A stretch of DNA of 60,937 bases from Phellopilus nigrolimitatus (lineage: Eukaryota; Basidiomycota; Agaricomycetes; Hymenochaetales; Hymenochaetaceae): positions 1 through 60,937 of the forward strand of contig JAJOHG010000151.1 in the NCBI GenBank assembly GCA_021029095.1, read 5' to 3'. This document shows positions 13,152-24,760 of the stretch, piece after piece; position 1 is the first letter of the stretch, and the number at the start of each line of letters is the position of its first letter. The translations under genes and the position numbers were made by a program. The notes beneath the pieces were generated by a model that had not been told where the DNA came from, did no database searches, and saw only the letters and a program-made list of their open reading frames with translations.

Positions 13152-16100
13152 TCACGGCTCGTTGCCGTCATCCCCCGCCTCTTTACCGACCTTCGGCTTC
13201 ACGACGCCCGGCGCGGGAGCGGCCGAGGCCGCCCCGACGCGCCGCACAAGGAGCGGCATCTGGTTCCCGCGCTCCGGCTCCGACTTGACAGACGGGCGGG
13301 TGACAACACTGCGCACGACACACCGCAACAAACAAATTGAAAAAGAGACCGTGAGTCAGTACCCCTCGGAATCGACGGCGATCACAATCAGCAAGAAGCA
13401 AGAGAAGCGGCGAGGACAAAGACAAATTCGCCGCACTGCCAGCCAGACAGACAGACGCAATAAAGACGAAGAAGCGAGTAAACAGACTCGGGAAGCGAGC
13501 GAAAAGTAAGCTGAGGGGAGGGGCTTGAAAAAGGCTACTCACTTGACTTTTCGCTCGATGACCGTCTCGGGGTCGATGGCGAACTCGAGATCGCGCAGGA
13601 GCACGTACAGAAAGACCTTGATCCTGCGGGAAGCGAATCCGTCAGTCAGTCCCATCACTCCCGCGATTAATTACACGGAGCACGCTAGAAGACCAAAGGC
13701 CACAGAAGAAGGAAGAAGAAACAAAACGCAAACTGACAAGCAGTGTCGTGAGGAAGAGGCCGGAACGGATATAGTGGGAGAAAAAGACAGAAAAGGGAAG
13801 AGGTATCAGCCGGGCAGAGAGCCGGGGCATTGGCAGTGGCAGCGGCGTTACGAGTTTAAAGTTAGGCAAGCGAGGAAGGAAACTAGGCTGGAGAACGAAA
13901 GAAAGAGAAAGACAGAGAAGAGAACGAAGCAGACGCAAGGTCTGGCGTCCCCATCACGACGGATGTCCTCGATGAGATCCAGAACGAAGCTAAGGAAATG
14001 CGAAGCTGCGCGGGAGCAGAACGAAGCATGTCTTGGAGGTTAATAATGATAGAGAAGGTGAGCCCATTCGGCTGACGCCGCTTCGACGTCACATATATAC
14101 CAAAGGAGTGGGTCAGACGAATTCTTAGAGCAAAGACACGCATGGCTCAGAACATTAAAATATCATCTGGTCAGATAGAAGGCCTTAAGACACGATGGAA
14201 TCCATGCCCAAGGAAGAAAATATATGATGAAAAACATTGGCTCACTCAGCTAGCGCAAATTTGTACCCGATGCATGCCCGGTTCCCGTTGACAGGGTTGC
14301 CATTGAGGAACGTAAGGATGTTGGACCACAGCCCCGGAATCGCATTGATCGAGGAAGGCGGGCTTAACCAACGCTCTGGCCTAAGAATTCAATTAAACAG
14401 AAGGGTTTGTAAGCGCGTTCAGCCACACGAACAAGGACAATAAAGCAAACACACTTAAATTCCAGCGCGTCCTCGCCCCAGATCTCTTTCGAGCGGTTAA
14501 CCGCCGCGATTGGCACGCTTACGATGTCCCCGCGGCGCACCGCGATCGTCTCGCGCACGCGGCCTTTTCTGTCCGTGACGCTGCTCGCGAGCGGGATCTC
14601 GTCCCACCCGCGCGGCGCGGCGCACACGCGCATTGTGCTGCTCACGGGCGAGTACAGCCGCAGCGCCTCACGCACGACCCAGTCGAGATATTCGTGCCGC
14701 AGCAGGTCGTCATCGAGGCGCGAGGAGGCTGGTGGAAGCGCGAGAAGGGAGGCGCGCAAACGCGTCTGGATGTCGGGATGCTTGGTTAGCGCGTACAGGA
14801 TCCATACAAGCGCAGAGGCAGTGGTCTCGTGCCCCGCGGCCATGAATGTTGAAATTTGACAAAGAATCTCTTCCGTTGACATCTGCTGCGCAGGACTGGT
14901 GGATAAATTAGATCGAACTGTAAAGTGAAATTAATTATATCCATCGTGTCTATATTCTATTGCTTTCTTTTTTGATATTGAAGACCTACTGAGAACGCTA
15001 AGAAGATCCTTTCCAAGCTCTTCGAGGCTGGTCTTTGCATAAGTGAGCCCGGACTCTGCGGTTTTCCGCTCAGTAATGAGACGTAATCCGATTTTTCGAA
15101 TCGTTTCGCGCGTATGTGCTTCCAGTTTATTTTCTCGACGCTACATTAATTTCTTGCACCATTGAGGGAAAACAGTTACTGTGGACAAAGATAAACTCAC
15201 AAAACTACGCAAAATAGGAAACCAGGCCTGAAGAACTGTCATAACTCGAAATTTGCGAGCAGTGCTGAAGACGGACGCGAAGGCCAGCGCAAGCTCGTTT
15301 GACTCGTCCGTGAGAGAGTTAAAGGCATATCCGAAACCTTTGCAATTAATTAATTAATTAATTGTCCACCTTAAGAAGATGCAACTAAAAAAAAAAAAAA
15401 AAAACCCCCAATACCTGCCAGTCCAATAATGTCAAGGGTCGCCCGGCCGAGCCATGCCAATGCATCAATACGCGTACCGATTAGGCATGCTTGGGGAGGA
15501 GCGGGAGTTGCGTCGTCGTCGTCAACGATGCGAAGCCAGATGTCACGAAGCTAAGCAAACAGCATCATAGTGAGCTCGAATAGTAGTAATAAAACGCATA
15601 TACCAACCTCACTGGCTTTCTCCCAGAAAATGGGCATGACGGCTTTGATGCTTGCAACAGAGAAAGCCGGCGTGATTATTTTGCGCTGCCGCTTATGTTG
15701 CTCGCCTTCAGAAGTCAGTAGGCCTAAGACAGTTTAGTAAAATTTGGAAATGGACGCGTTGTGGAAATTTTAACTAACCGTCATGTCCCGCAGCCATGCT
15801 TGCCAAGCTATCCCTTACAAAATCGGGTTTGGGATAGTCATACGCATTACCAAGGACGTATGCGATTGCGCGAGGGTCGGTGATCATCAGCCTGCACCCA
15901 CCAAATAGACCATGATATATAAATGCAGAGCCGTGCTCCTCCTCCCAGCTAGCAATGAGGTTGTTGTTCTCCTGGTCGTACATGGCAGCGAGGTTACCCA
16001 TGAAGAATGAAGGCGAGGGCGGGCCGCGCAAACGGCGAAGGGGAGATATCTGTTGGCGGAAGATAATTTTAACGAGACCGGAGGCAGAGCAGAGGAACAA

Positions 16101-16226
16101 GCAAAAAGACGCGGCGACAAGGAGTGTGGACATGGAGGACGGGGCAAGTGAGGCGAGCCGGAGGAGAAGCGCGTTGCCAAAGCCATTGCTAGAGACGGCC
16201 GCCGTGTCGTGTGCGACGCCGAGCAT
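13152..16226 (-). CDS. Cytochrome P450 monooxygenase (class II, ER-anchored)
   Basis: Haem-thiolate monooxygenase, about 607 aa, expected in the ER membrane and dependent on P450 reductase. Nine exons close in phase in transcription order: 16226-15779, 15723-15608, 15550-15415, 15337-15201, 15140-14990, 14917-14455, 14380-14246, 13623-13543, 13308-13152. Visible parts are an N-terminal hydrophobic anchor, a proline-rich hinge ([14 protein letters not shown]), I-helix AGHETT (about 357-362), K-helix ExxR (EALR, 413-416), PERW (485-488) and the cysteine loop NGNRACIG with proximal Cys520. The loop is odd: the conserved Phe lies five residues too far upstream ([15 protein letters not shown]), as if NGNPV were inserted. 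The intron between the haem exon and the [14 protein letters not shown] exon is 622 bp, against 54-77 bp for most of the others (the last is 234 bp). The C-terminus has a short Ala/Pro tail. The substrate cannot be read from sequence. Confidence 0.92.
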
Positions 16227-18420
16227 GATACAACAAAGAGGCGATATTTACTGCTGGCCTGCAGCAAAGGCGCGGGACAGGGACGGGAGGAGACCGGCTC
16301 GCTCCTTCGCGCTCGATGGTGTTAAGAGCACGGTAAACATCGAGCGCACGCGCTGTACCATGCGGATGGCGGACGCCGCGCGATTGGTGGTTGCGAATTA
16401 GATAAGACAAACTTCTCCGAGTTGGCCGACCGCTTTCCAAATCTGGATATTTCTCAGGAGTCGCTTGTGGCGACTGTGGTTCCTTCTTTGCACGTTCACC
16501 CGGAATACTATTCAACTCCGGCGTTAGCTCGTGCTCCCTTTCGGGCGGATAATTAGCCAGTGTGTCCCTCGATAAAGAGCATGAGCCTCCACGCTCCGGC
16601 CTCATCTGACGGTGCTAAACAGATAGAATAAGGAGAAGCCGACGAATCGCTGCAGTTCAGAACGGGTCCTGTCTTACAAGCGAGTCCGACAATCACAGCT
16701 CTATCCGAGAACCCCGAGAAAGCCATTGATCTGCTCTGCACAAAGCTTCTTCAACAGCGCCGATCTTCATTATCCAGAACCAGCACGTCCTTGGAAACAC
16801 TATATGCGGCGGACCCACCATCATGATTTGACGCAGAGACCGCTACAAAGTTGCTCCGTCGGTGACTTCAGAGAATCTATTCCGGACATGATCAGCCAGC
16901 CAGGCATTCGTATTTGGCGGAAGTCACGCCTTATATGGCATTAAGTACAGATTTGAAATGCTTCATGCTTTAAATACATGTAATAGCGCTAGAACCATAA
17001 AGAACAAAACATCCTCCTTCCGCATTCAAAGGCACCTCGCTCTTCACATTGCTGTGTGTGCCGGCGCGTCGCATAATCGAACTTAAGTTGCCTAGACGTG
17101 CGTTGTCGTCCTACGGCGTCAAAGGCATCCATCGATGCATGCTTCGAGTTCGCTATCAAGGCATAGCTATTTATCATCAATACTCCACGCTGCGAAAAGG
17201 TGAAGAGAAGGATACGGGTATGCTCATTGTTTCGAATCGTTCTCACTAGCGGCCTGTTCGTTTTAGTCACCTCAAATGTGCCAGTGCATGTAAGCAGTCT
17301 TGCCTTCGAAAAGCAGGAAGAAGATGAAAGCAATCTCATCATCATAGTATAAATGCTACATTTTACACATCCTCTGGGAGAATTCCACGCTCACGCGGCT
17401 GTGCGATCCCGAAGAAAAACCGACGTTATCTCCAACAGTAGCCTATGTGGGCAAGGACACATCTTTTAGGAATTACAGGATGGTTCCGCGTTCATTCAAA
17501 GTCGGCGAATTATCACGACTGGAGCAGAAACGAATGCAGCATTCGAGGATTTAAAGAAGAATAATCTGGTCAGATGCAACTAATGGTTATCGCAATTAGC
17601 CTTCTTCCACGTCACTCGCAAGTCATTGCGCAATTATCCGGTTTTTGTGTAGAGCTTGCGCAAAAGAAGCTGCAGGATCTTCCTCCTTTCTCATACTTCC
17701 TCAGAAATGGATGAAGAGTTATGGGTTTTCTCTACTTTGAGTACATTGACAGACGAAACTATAGCATCTACGCACTCCCGACCGGAGATTCTGTCAATCA
17801 CAAGAGCTTGCTGAATAGAAGGTGCCGCACTGGTACAGAACAAGGGGTGAGGGGCAAGAAAAGTAGCGAAAATAATGACAGGTTAATCCACTTTCGAGTT
17901 GCTTGTATTTTGCAGCCGTCCCTTATCGTCGGTCAAGTGCCTTCCACGCTCCTCGAAGTCACGCATATCGCAAACGCGTTCGTGCTTTTATCCATCTCCT
18001 TTATAGTCCTAGTTCGGCCGAAGGGAAATAATTAACGGGCCGTATCTATATCAATAGCCACACGTCGGAGTCCGAAACATCTACATAATCCGAACACTAA
18101 CAAATCGGTTAGTAATGGCCCTCTTTTAATTGAAACCTTCAAAAAAAGGAGACTTTCATTTATTCTTTATAAACAATTATATAAGCAGACTTGAGGTTAA
18201 ACAGCTTCGGCATTGTGGTGAATAACTTGCACCTTAAAGCTATGTAAAAAGAATAGACAAGACATTGAAGAGCGAGACAAAGCAATTTGTGTGACCGGAA
18301 AACAGCAAGAACTTAAGCCTCCAGAGAATAGTATGATGCAGAACGATTGAATCAGAAAACATTTGAGGATGAATAGTGTTCGTAAAAGCATAAGCCGCAG
18401 CTCGGTGACACAGGTCTGGC
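16227..18420. other. Intergenic region, no supported gene
   Basis: Over 2 kb of AT-richer DNA upstream of the P450. Several frames of 60-138 aa exist (for example 17721-18035 on +, 16989-17345 on -), but none shows a known motif, paired exons or good start context. The P450 promoter should be in the first few hundred bases. Confidence 0.5.
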
Positions 18421-19398
18421 TTAGGCAGTGTCGAATCCGACATTGTACAACGATCGTCGTTGATCCCGGCTAGTCGGAAGGCGGAGCATCGGCACTGGCG
18501 CGCTCATCGCTCTTCGATGGCCAAACAACCCTCCGTCTATCCACTTCGGTATATAGCCATAAAGTCCACTGGAGCCTTTTCCCGCCTCAAATGCAACCTG
18601 CGACCACACGCTCCGGTACACACGATGAAGGGCACGGAACTCTTCCGGGCCGGACGGTGAAATGGGGAGCTTTTCCGAGCACGCGCAACCGGGCATGTGC
18701 AGAGCTGTGTTTCGCCCATACTTTGCGAAGTTGACGCCTGGAAGTGTAGAGCTCGCTGACAGAAGAAACTGCGGGTCCAAGTGAGTGTCGTGTGGGTCCG
18801 AGTCATCGTTTTCATGGCCAAGAGAGCGCAGAAAACTGAGGAAAGCTGGAAAAACGAATGGCGGCGTGCGTGCGGCAAGATCCGAGAACCATACATTTGC
18901 AGAACGGGTGCGCTTGTGGGTGTAGACCGCGAGGCCGACGAGTAGGGTAGCGTATGAAGAGAGGAGAATGCCAACGCTTCCGGAGAAAGTGATAAGGATG
19001 TTCGAGAGCGCGAGCAACACTGAGGCATTGAAAGATGTCGGTCTTGTGGAACTTCCTTGATGGCCATTGCGATCGTTTTGTGATTCTGATACTGTAGTCG
19101 ATAACACCGCATCCATGATGGCCACGGGTAAGAGAACGACCACCCAAATAGCCTCTAAGCCAACGTATTGCCCACCAAACGCGCATCTGCAAAGCCTCAA
19201 TTTTGAGCCAAAGAGTGCAAAGAAAGAGACAAGTCCTATAACGAGCGAAGATCCAGATATTAAAGCGAGATCCGATACTTTACGACCGGCTGTAGGCAGT
19301 ATGGAGAGGCAGATGGAGAAAGATAGGAAGGAGACGGTAGTGACGTAGAAAAGCAAGAAGGAACGGCCTTGCGCGAAAGTGAGGAGCCACCAAGTCAT
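18421..19398 (-). CDS. Uncharacterised multi-pass membrane protein
   Basis: An uninterrupted frame of 325 aa. The N-terminal half has about four to five hydrophobic segments (residues about 12-32, 44-63, 82-98, 127-150, 150-160), separated by short polar loops. The C-terminal half is soluble, with His/Asp-rich and Pro-rich stretches and the ending YNVGFDTA. I do not recognise the family. The start is uncertain. The first Met of the open frame is used here; alternatively a short upstream exon (ATG at 19474, MSIVHRYVFL) could join through a 76-bp intron to position 19367, which keeps the phase. It lies in the same direction as FunK1A with about 560 bp between. Confidence 0.6.
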   Translation of the reverse strand: MTWWLLTFAQGRSFLLFYVTTVSFLSFSICLSILPTAGRKVSDLALISGSSLVIGLVSFFALFGSKLRLCRCAFGGQYVGLEAIWVVVLLPVAIMDAVLSTTVSESQNDRNGHQGSSTRPTSFNASVLLALSNILITFSGSVGILLSSYATLLVGLAVYTHKRTRSANVWFSDLAARTPPFVFPAFLSFLRSLGHENDDSDPHDTHLDPQFLLSASSTLPGVNFAKYGRNTALHMPGCACSEKLPISPSGPEEFRALHRVYRSVWSQVAFEAGKGSSGLYGYIPKWIDGGLFGHRRAMSAPVPMLRLPTSRDQRRSLYNVGFDTA

Positions 19399-19962
19399 TG
19401 TAAAGATGCCAGATAGCGAGAACGAATAGAAAACTGGAAGAACTTAGAAAAACATAACGATGGACGATCGACATTGAATGGGGTTGGTTTCTTTGAGTGG
19501 CTGACGCAACTCGGACCGAGCCGAATTTACCACGACATTGAGATGTTTGGGTGGCTTCCTCGTCTGTACATACATGGAATTCATTACAGGGTATTCGAAA
19601 AATCTTGCCAGTTTCTCGAATTTGTGCCATGTCCTCATACTATAAAAAATGGACAATTCTCTATGCCAGAATCCAAGAATAAAATATTGGGTTCTATTCA
19701 AGCCAAACGAACGCTTCGAAACGCGTTGGACGGGAAACAAGTGGGATAAATACGTCTATCTGGTACATAATATACTTTCTGTGAGATGAGCGATATACCG
19801 TTTATCAAATGCATTATATATATATACATTGTTGTGTCAAGTGAGATCCATGCGAGATATTGATGTGTTGGACAGCAGAGCGAAGGCAAGACTATGAGAT
19901 GTGTAGAATAGAAAGAAAAATACAACGCAGTTGTATCCGAACCCGCGGCCCTTCGAATCCCC
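19399..19962. other. Intergenic region containing the FunK1A 3' flank
   Basis: No gene is supported. The part from about 19765 to 19962 is homologous to the 3' flanks of FunK1C (39715-39920) and to a kinase-less copy at 33270-33450. It includes the shared block around gagatgagcgatat and gagatccatg. Confidence 0.6.
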
Positions 19963-22862
19963 TCAGACCCTGCCACTGGAGCTTCTTAAGCGCTTGGAAG
20001 GTTTAGAGCTATGAGACGCCGCGTTGTCCACAATCTCCTCATGGTCAGGACCACCCTCACGAGGGGGATTCCTCGAACGCTTCGTGCCGGAACTCTGCAT
20101 TCCGGACGTCATCGCTTGGCGAGCGAGAAACGACGTGTCCGTCTTATTCGGAGCGGGACCTTCGTTTACCGCCCTCGAACTCCGTAGCAAATAACGCGTT
20201 TGCAATGAGGGTTGTAAAACGTCCTTAACGCTCTTACCCGCTGAGACTTCGACCGGAGGAGGGGGTGTCGAGTCGTTGGATTTCAGTCCCAGTAGCGTGG
20301 AATCAATGGCCTTGATAAGATCAGCAAAGACATTCTCCGCGTCACGATTAGCAGGAGCTCTGCATGGCTCCGGGGTAATGCCTCCAAGCATTGCAAGGAC
20401 ATGTGGGTGGAGTTTCGATGGATACAGAATCCCTCGCCACTCTCTCATCAACTGGAGAATAGGCTCGAAGTAGCGGTGCACCCGAGATATGATATTTATC
20501 TCGAAATGATCCTCTTCTTTCATCATACCGGACTTCGCAAGGCCCACGGCGTTCATGGCCGTTGCGTCGTAAGGATCAACCTGACCAGGAGCCATCGCGC
20601 ACCAAATAGCTATTCCAGTTTCCTTGAAAGTGCAATCAGTCGCAGCGCGAGGAGCGTCGTGTGGACCGGCTTGCGTAGTGCAAACCCAAATCAACACGTA
20701 GAGCAAGGATTCCAGATCATGGTAATAACAGTATTCTTGAACCCTTCCCGTGAGCATGTCGATCGACATAAAAGGCAGAGTCCCCTACAGACTTTTTATC
20801 AATAACGAGAATTCACAGAGACGAACATCACGTACAGTTCTTTCTCCTTTAGAGCATCCCTTCCTCGGTTTTTTTATTGCGTAGTCGAAATCGATCACCA
20901 CTCCCTTTCGTAGAAGAAGTTCTTTTATCTTAACGAGAATAAGATTCCGAGGGCTGATGTCGCGATGGACGATATCCTTTTCATGGAGCGCTTTTATAAC
21001 TGAAATGTAGCGTTAGCAGAAGTTTGAATGGACAATGTAAACAGTAACGAACCCAATACATAATCTTTAAACGCCGATACGAGTTCCGTGAGCGAGTCGA
21101 AGTCCTCCAAACCTTTCCCGTAAGGCGTAATGAGCAGTCGATGGTGATCCCTGATCACCACATCCTCGTCGTCCAATAGATCGCTTTCGGTCGTGTCCTT
21201 GATAATCTGACCGTCGATGCTAAAATGCACAATTTCATGATCAACAAATCTCGAGACTCCGTCTATCGTCTTGATATCTTGCAAGACTTCCGATTCCTTA
21301 AGAGGTCGAGATCGATCCACCCAAGAATCCTTTAGCACAGAAACGTAGTCGTCTCCTTCGCCCTGTACCATGAAACAGACCGTCCCACGACCGCAAATGA
21401 CAGGATCTACATGGATCGTTTCGAGGATCCTGTAGAGTTTGCCATCCATCATGACACAAAGACGCTTTGTCGCGGCGCGTGTGAGGGGTTTCTTTGACTT
21501 AGTAGATGGATTAGCAGGAGGAGCCATGGATGGACCAGCCGCAGTAGCACCGGAAGTGTTTACCGAAGGAGCTTCTGGTGGGCTAGCTTTGTCAGGTTCG
21601 GACGAACTAGAAGCGGCTGAGGCCGACACGGCAGGTTTTGAAGGACGCGTATCGGTAAAGAAGGAAGGATCAAAGCCGATGTAGTACTCTTCAGAAACGA
21701 GGAATCCGATTATGACGCGCAAGAAATCTTCCGGAGAAGAGTGCACATTGAACCTCGTTGAGACTTGGATCCCTGCGCGGTTGAAAACGTAGAGCTCCAT
21801 GTTGTCGTCAAAAAGACAGAAGGATACGACGAAACGACGGTCTTCTTGGTGACTATAACAAAGTCGAGCATACTGCGCACCTTGGACTTCTACCATATTG
21901 AGAGGAAACGTAGGGTTCGACTTCAGCTCGCCAAAGCCATAAACGCCGGCCCAGCTGCCCTTCTCCTCTCGTTCTGCGTCCTCCCTGCTTAGCACGACGA
22001 TATCCGGTTTGCGTTCCGCCGTGGTGGAGTTCAGTGCGATTTCGGAGTAGCGGCCGGAGAATACGCGATCATTCGAGCTCTTCTTGTAAGCAGGGTCGAG
22101 AACGGATCGAGCTTCATCGACGACCTTGTTGAAGTAGTTCACGATGTGCGGCTCAGCACCAGGCGCGCTTGTTACAGGCCAATTGACCCACTCTCCATCG
22201 CGGTAAAGACACTTCCCCTTGAGATGCTCGAGTACTTTCTTTATGGGATCGATGCAGTCGCGAGCGAGGTTGACTTTGGAAGCCATGTGTTGAAGTCGGG
22301 CAGAGCGTCGAGGCCCATCGGGGGAAGTAGCAGGTGTGGAGGGTGCGGGAGTGGGAGGGGATGTATCACGTACGTGAGTCGCATCACCATCTGCCATGCT
22401 GGATTGCAGTTCATCATCACCAGAAGCCCCCTCGTTTGATTCAGCGTTTGCGTGATTGTTCTCGACGTCGGCCTCAGCCTCGGGGTAACGAACATGTTCG
22501 ACGGATAGGCCTGTAGTCACATTGAAGGCACGATCGGGAAAACTGACCGAGACGAGTTCCGGAATGTTGCGAAAGGTAGCGCCCATGACTTCGTTTCGGA
22601 CAGATGTGCCTATGTCGTCCCTCTTCTCTTTCTGTATATCAGGAGATTGGGAGCCAGCGTATATTGTTTTCACGTAGGTCTTATTCTTCAACGGCGAGGA
22701 ATTGAAGGTGTGAGGAAGATGCCCGAAATCGTTTACGTTCGACGCGGCGGCGTCCGACGACGACGAAGGCGGCGGTGGCTGAGGAGGAGGAGTCTTGTCC
22801 CGTGCAGAGGGCCAAGATGGGAACGGCGGGACAGGAGGACTTCCAGACATTGTGTTTAGCAA
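19963..22862 (-). CDS. FunK1-type protein kinase, copy A
   Basis: Fungus-specific Ser/Thr kinase-like protein (FunK1, Pfam Pkinase_fungal), 931 aa from exons 22862-21053, 20999-20836 and 20784-19963; phases are 1 and 0. An alternative start is the Met at 22850. The N-terminal region (about 1-220) is Pro/Ser-rich and disordered. Then comes the conserved FunK1 region with YFNKVVDEARSVLDP and an N-lobe-like segment ending in YVLG. Exon 2 carries catalytic loop HRDISPRN (about 615-622) and metal site DFD (about 640-642) in place of DFG. Exon 3 has GTLPFMSIDML and YYHDLESLLYVLIWVC, hallmarks of the family, and a basic Ser-rich tail. Substrates of the family are unknown. The catalytic half is almost identical to copy C, while the N-terminal part differs. 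It is transcribed away from nse2. Confidence 0.93.
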
Positions 22863-23280
22863 GATGTGGGAGATGGTAAAAGAGAAGCGATGGGGGTGAA
22901 GGGCATGTTGAGCTCACCTTAAAAGCAACAATGGGCTTCAGCCACAAGAACGTTGCTTGTTTGGGTCCTCAGGGTAGTCCTGTGGCTGGATGACGATGAT
23001 GGTTGAAGTTGGACTGTGGCTTGCAACGTGACGCGACTTGTAACTCACAGAGTAACGCTACGTCATGGCTTACAAACTACCACGCTCGGTCACGTCCGTT
23101 ACCAGACGCGTCTTTTCAAAGTTTATCCGATTTCATTGTCTACTGCTACCTTCCCGAGTCATGGAATATGCAACTGCGAACTCTGTAAATCTTGCGAAAT
23201 TATGATGCAATTCTGTCGTCGGTTATAGGTGTCGGACGTTTCGTTTATGTCATACTTGCAACGGACTGCTCGTGCATACC
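22863..23280. promoter_or_regulatory. FunK1A proximal 5' flank
   Basis: About 420 bp between the FunK1A start and a broken F-box/LRR gene. It contains sequence shared with the upstream regions of FunK1B and FunK1C (gactgtggcttgcaa, the ggtcacgtcc block and accagacgcgtc), so it is probably the promoter. No open frame of interest is present. Confidence 0.5.
23012..23026 (+). repeat. 15-bp direct repeat, left copy (flanks F-box relic)
   Basis: The sequence gactgtggcttgcaa is repeated exactly at 24166-24180. The copies bracket the F-box/LRR relic. Confidence 0.85.
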
Positions 23281-24164
23281 TTAGTCGCTAAAGGGTACTT
23301 CATCCTCCTTGACCTCGCCCTCGGTTTCATGCATGTAACTGTTCACGCTCACTTTACCCCAGAATGTGCGTCTCTGCCAGACGATGTGACGAAGTCGTGG
23401 TGGGAGGACCGCTGCAAGGGCCTCGACGTCTTCGGAAAACATTTTCTTAACGGTGTTCGAGAAGGGGTCCGAGACAGTGATGGCTAACAGGCGGCTGCTC
23501 GATTCGAAACATTGCAAAATCGAACCCTGAGCCCCAAATCAACTGGAATTCAAAGTGGAGCGAGATCTTGTACGTGCCATGCCAAGCAGAACAGTGCATC
23601 CCAAGCTCGACGCGAACAGCGACAACTCGACTAACTCAGGAAACATTATACTCACATTTTTAAGCCTCGACAAGAGCCTTACGCTATGGTCCAGCAAGGA
23701 CAGTTCGAGGGAGCGGAGTTGCTTCCCGAGTGCGCTCGGGCACCGTAACAGCAAGACAATGAGTGTGCTGCTTTCTCGACGAGGAAGGAGGAGCCGCCAG
23801 CATGTTCTGGAACCAAGGGAAAGTCCACGAGTCCACTTCGCAGTAAGTGTGCACATCCAAATTCCGCAGGGTTGCGTGCTCTGCGATAAACCGCCTTAAT
23901 TCAATACCTTCATATATGAAGACCAGCCGGAATGACTGGTGACCGAGGAAGTAGAGTTCTGACAGGTCCATCTCGGAGCTTTGCGTCCCGAGGCTGAGGT
24001 GCAGAGTTCGAAGGTTCTTGTGCTGGTGAAGGAATATGATTAGTGCATCCCATAGGTTAGAAGGATCTACCAGATGAAGCTGTATCCTCCCTTGTCTCGA
24101 GAGAGACTCAAGTATTGTAAGTTTCTATATTGGTTGGAGAAGAGAGTATGCTAACGGAGGAGGA
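23281..24164 (-). pseudogene. F-box/LRR-like gene relic
   Basis: In the minus direction the segment encodes LRR-like peptide (for example NLRTLHLSLGTQSSEMDLSE, then LRNLDVHTYCEVDSWTFPWF), which continues only in another frame (LRSLELSLLDHSVRLLSRL) after about 23780. It ends in a third block (ALAAVLPPRLRHIVWQRR) typical of the C-terminus of basidiomycete F-box/LRR proteins. No start codon or F-box exon was found upstream. The frame changes are not explained by clean introns, so I call it a decayed copy. The remaining blocks run 23281-23517, 23539-23856 and 23684 to about 24120. Confidence 0.5.
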
Positions 24165-24165
24165 A

Positions 24166-24180
24166 GACTGTGGCTTGCAA
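24166..24180 (+). repeat. 15-bp direct repeat, right copy
   Basis: Exact second copy of gactgtggcttgcaa. It begins the distal repeat of the FunK1-type upstream sequence. A 13-nt match also occurs at 56236-56248, outside the cluster. Confidence 0.85.
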
Positions 24181-24430
24181 GTGTGACAGGCTCGTAATTC
24201 AAATACATGTACTACCAGACGCGTCACAGTCCACTTTTATTGTCTGCTGCGGCTGTACTTGATTTTTGAGCAAGTTGTGGGCACACGCTCTGAATGTATT
24301 TCGCCGATATCTATATAAACGTGAACTGACTCGGAGTCCACAAACGACGTTGGTAACCACCTTACGCGCAAACAATTTAAGAAGCCTGACGAGAATAGGT
24401 ACCTAAATTGTTCCATGTTGTAAGACTCAG
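24166..24430 (-). repeat. Inverted copy of the AKR1-FunK1B intergenic sequence
   Basis: Read on the minus strand, this stretch matches about 29290-29560 read on plus. Shared blocks include gtcaggcttcttaa, gtaaggtggttaccaac, gtttatatagata and agtacatgtatttga. It is therefore a duplicated FunK1 upstream sequence separated from FunK1A by the F-box relic. Confidence 0.8.
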
Positions 24431-24499
24431 ACACCAGATATGATTGTATCATAAATCCTTTCATTGTGATATTTTCGGGTCTCCTATCTTCTTCTGAAT

Positions 24500-24760
24500 C
24501 CCTTACATAAATTATGTCTCTCAGCCTAAAAGAATTTGTTACTCGCAGTTACCACATCCGTCGTGTGTACCTAGTAAGAAAGCATTTTGTAATATTTAGC
24601 AGTCTTCAAACTGGGTTGGCCGCACTTACTTAGGTGCTTTACTCGCTTTTTTCTTCTTCTCAACTATGAGGCCAGGGGCTTTCATGTAGAACTTCTGCAC
24701 GAAAGCCCCTGGCTAGAACAGCCGATCATCAAGAGCACGTAACGGACGTTACAGAGCACG
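24500..24760 (+). repeat. Direct segmental repeat, copy 1
   Basis: Homologous, in the same orientation, to about 35430-35690. Shared blocks include tgtgtacctaagtagg-like sequence, gcattttgtaa, tttagcagtcttcaa and catgtagaac. It lies downstream of the nse2 stop codon. Confidence 0.75.
24671..24713. repeat. Perfect 13-bp inverted repeat (hairpin)
   Basis: gccaggggctttc at 24671-24683 pairs with gaaagcccctggc at 24701-24713 around a 17-nt loop. It lies about 220 bp beyond the nse2 stop, so it could fall in the 3' UTR. The equivalent segment of the second repeat copy (about 35610) lacks the hairpin. Confidence 0.85.

Noticed and set aside
13152..16226. P450 as part of a secondary-metabolite cluster with the AKRs and the MFS transporter
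   Set aside because: No backbone enzyme (PKS, NRPS, terpene synthase) lies in the window, and unrelated housekeeping genes (nse2, ureG, rrp6) are interspersed.
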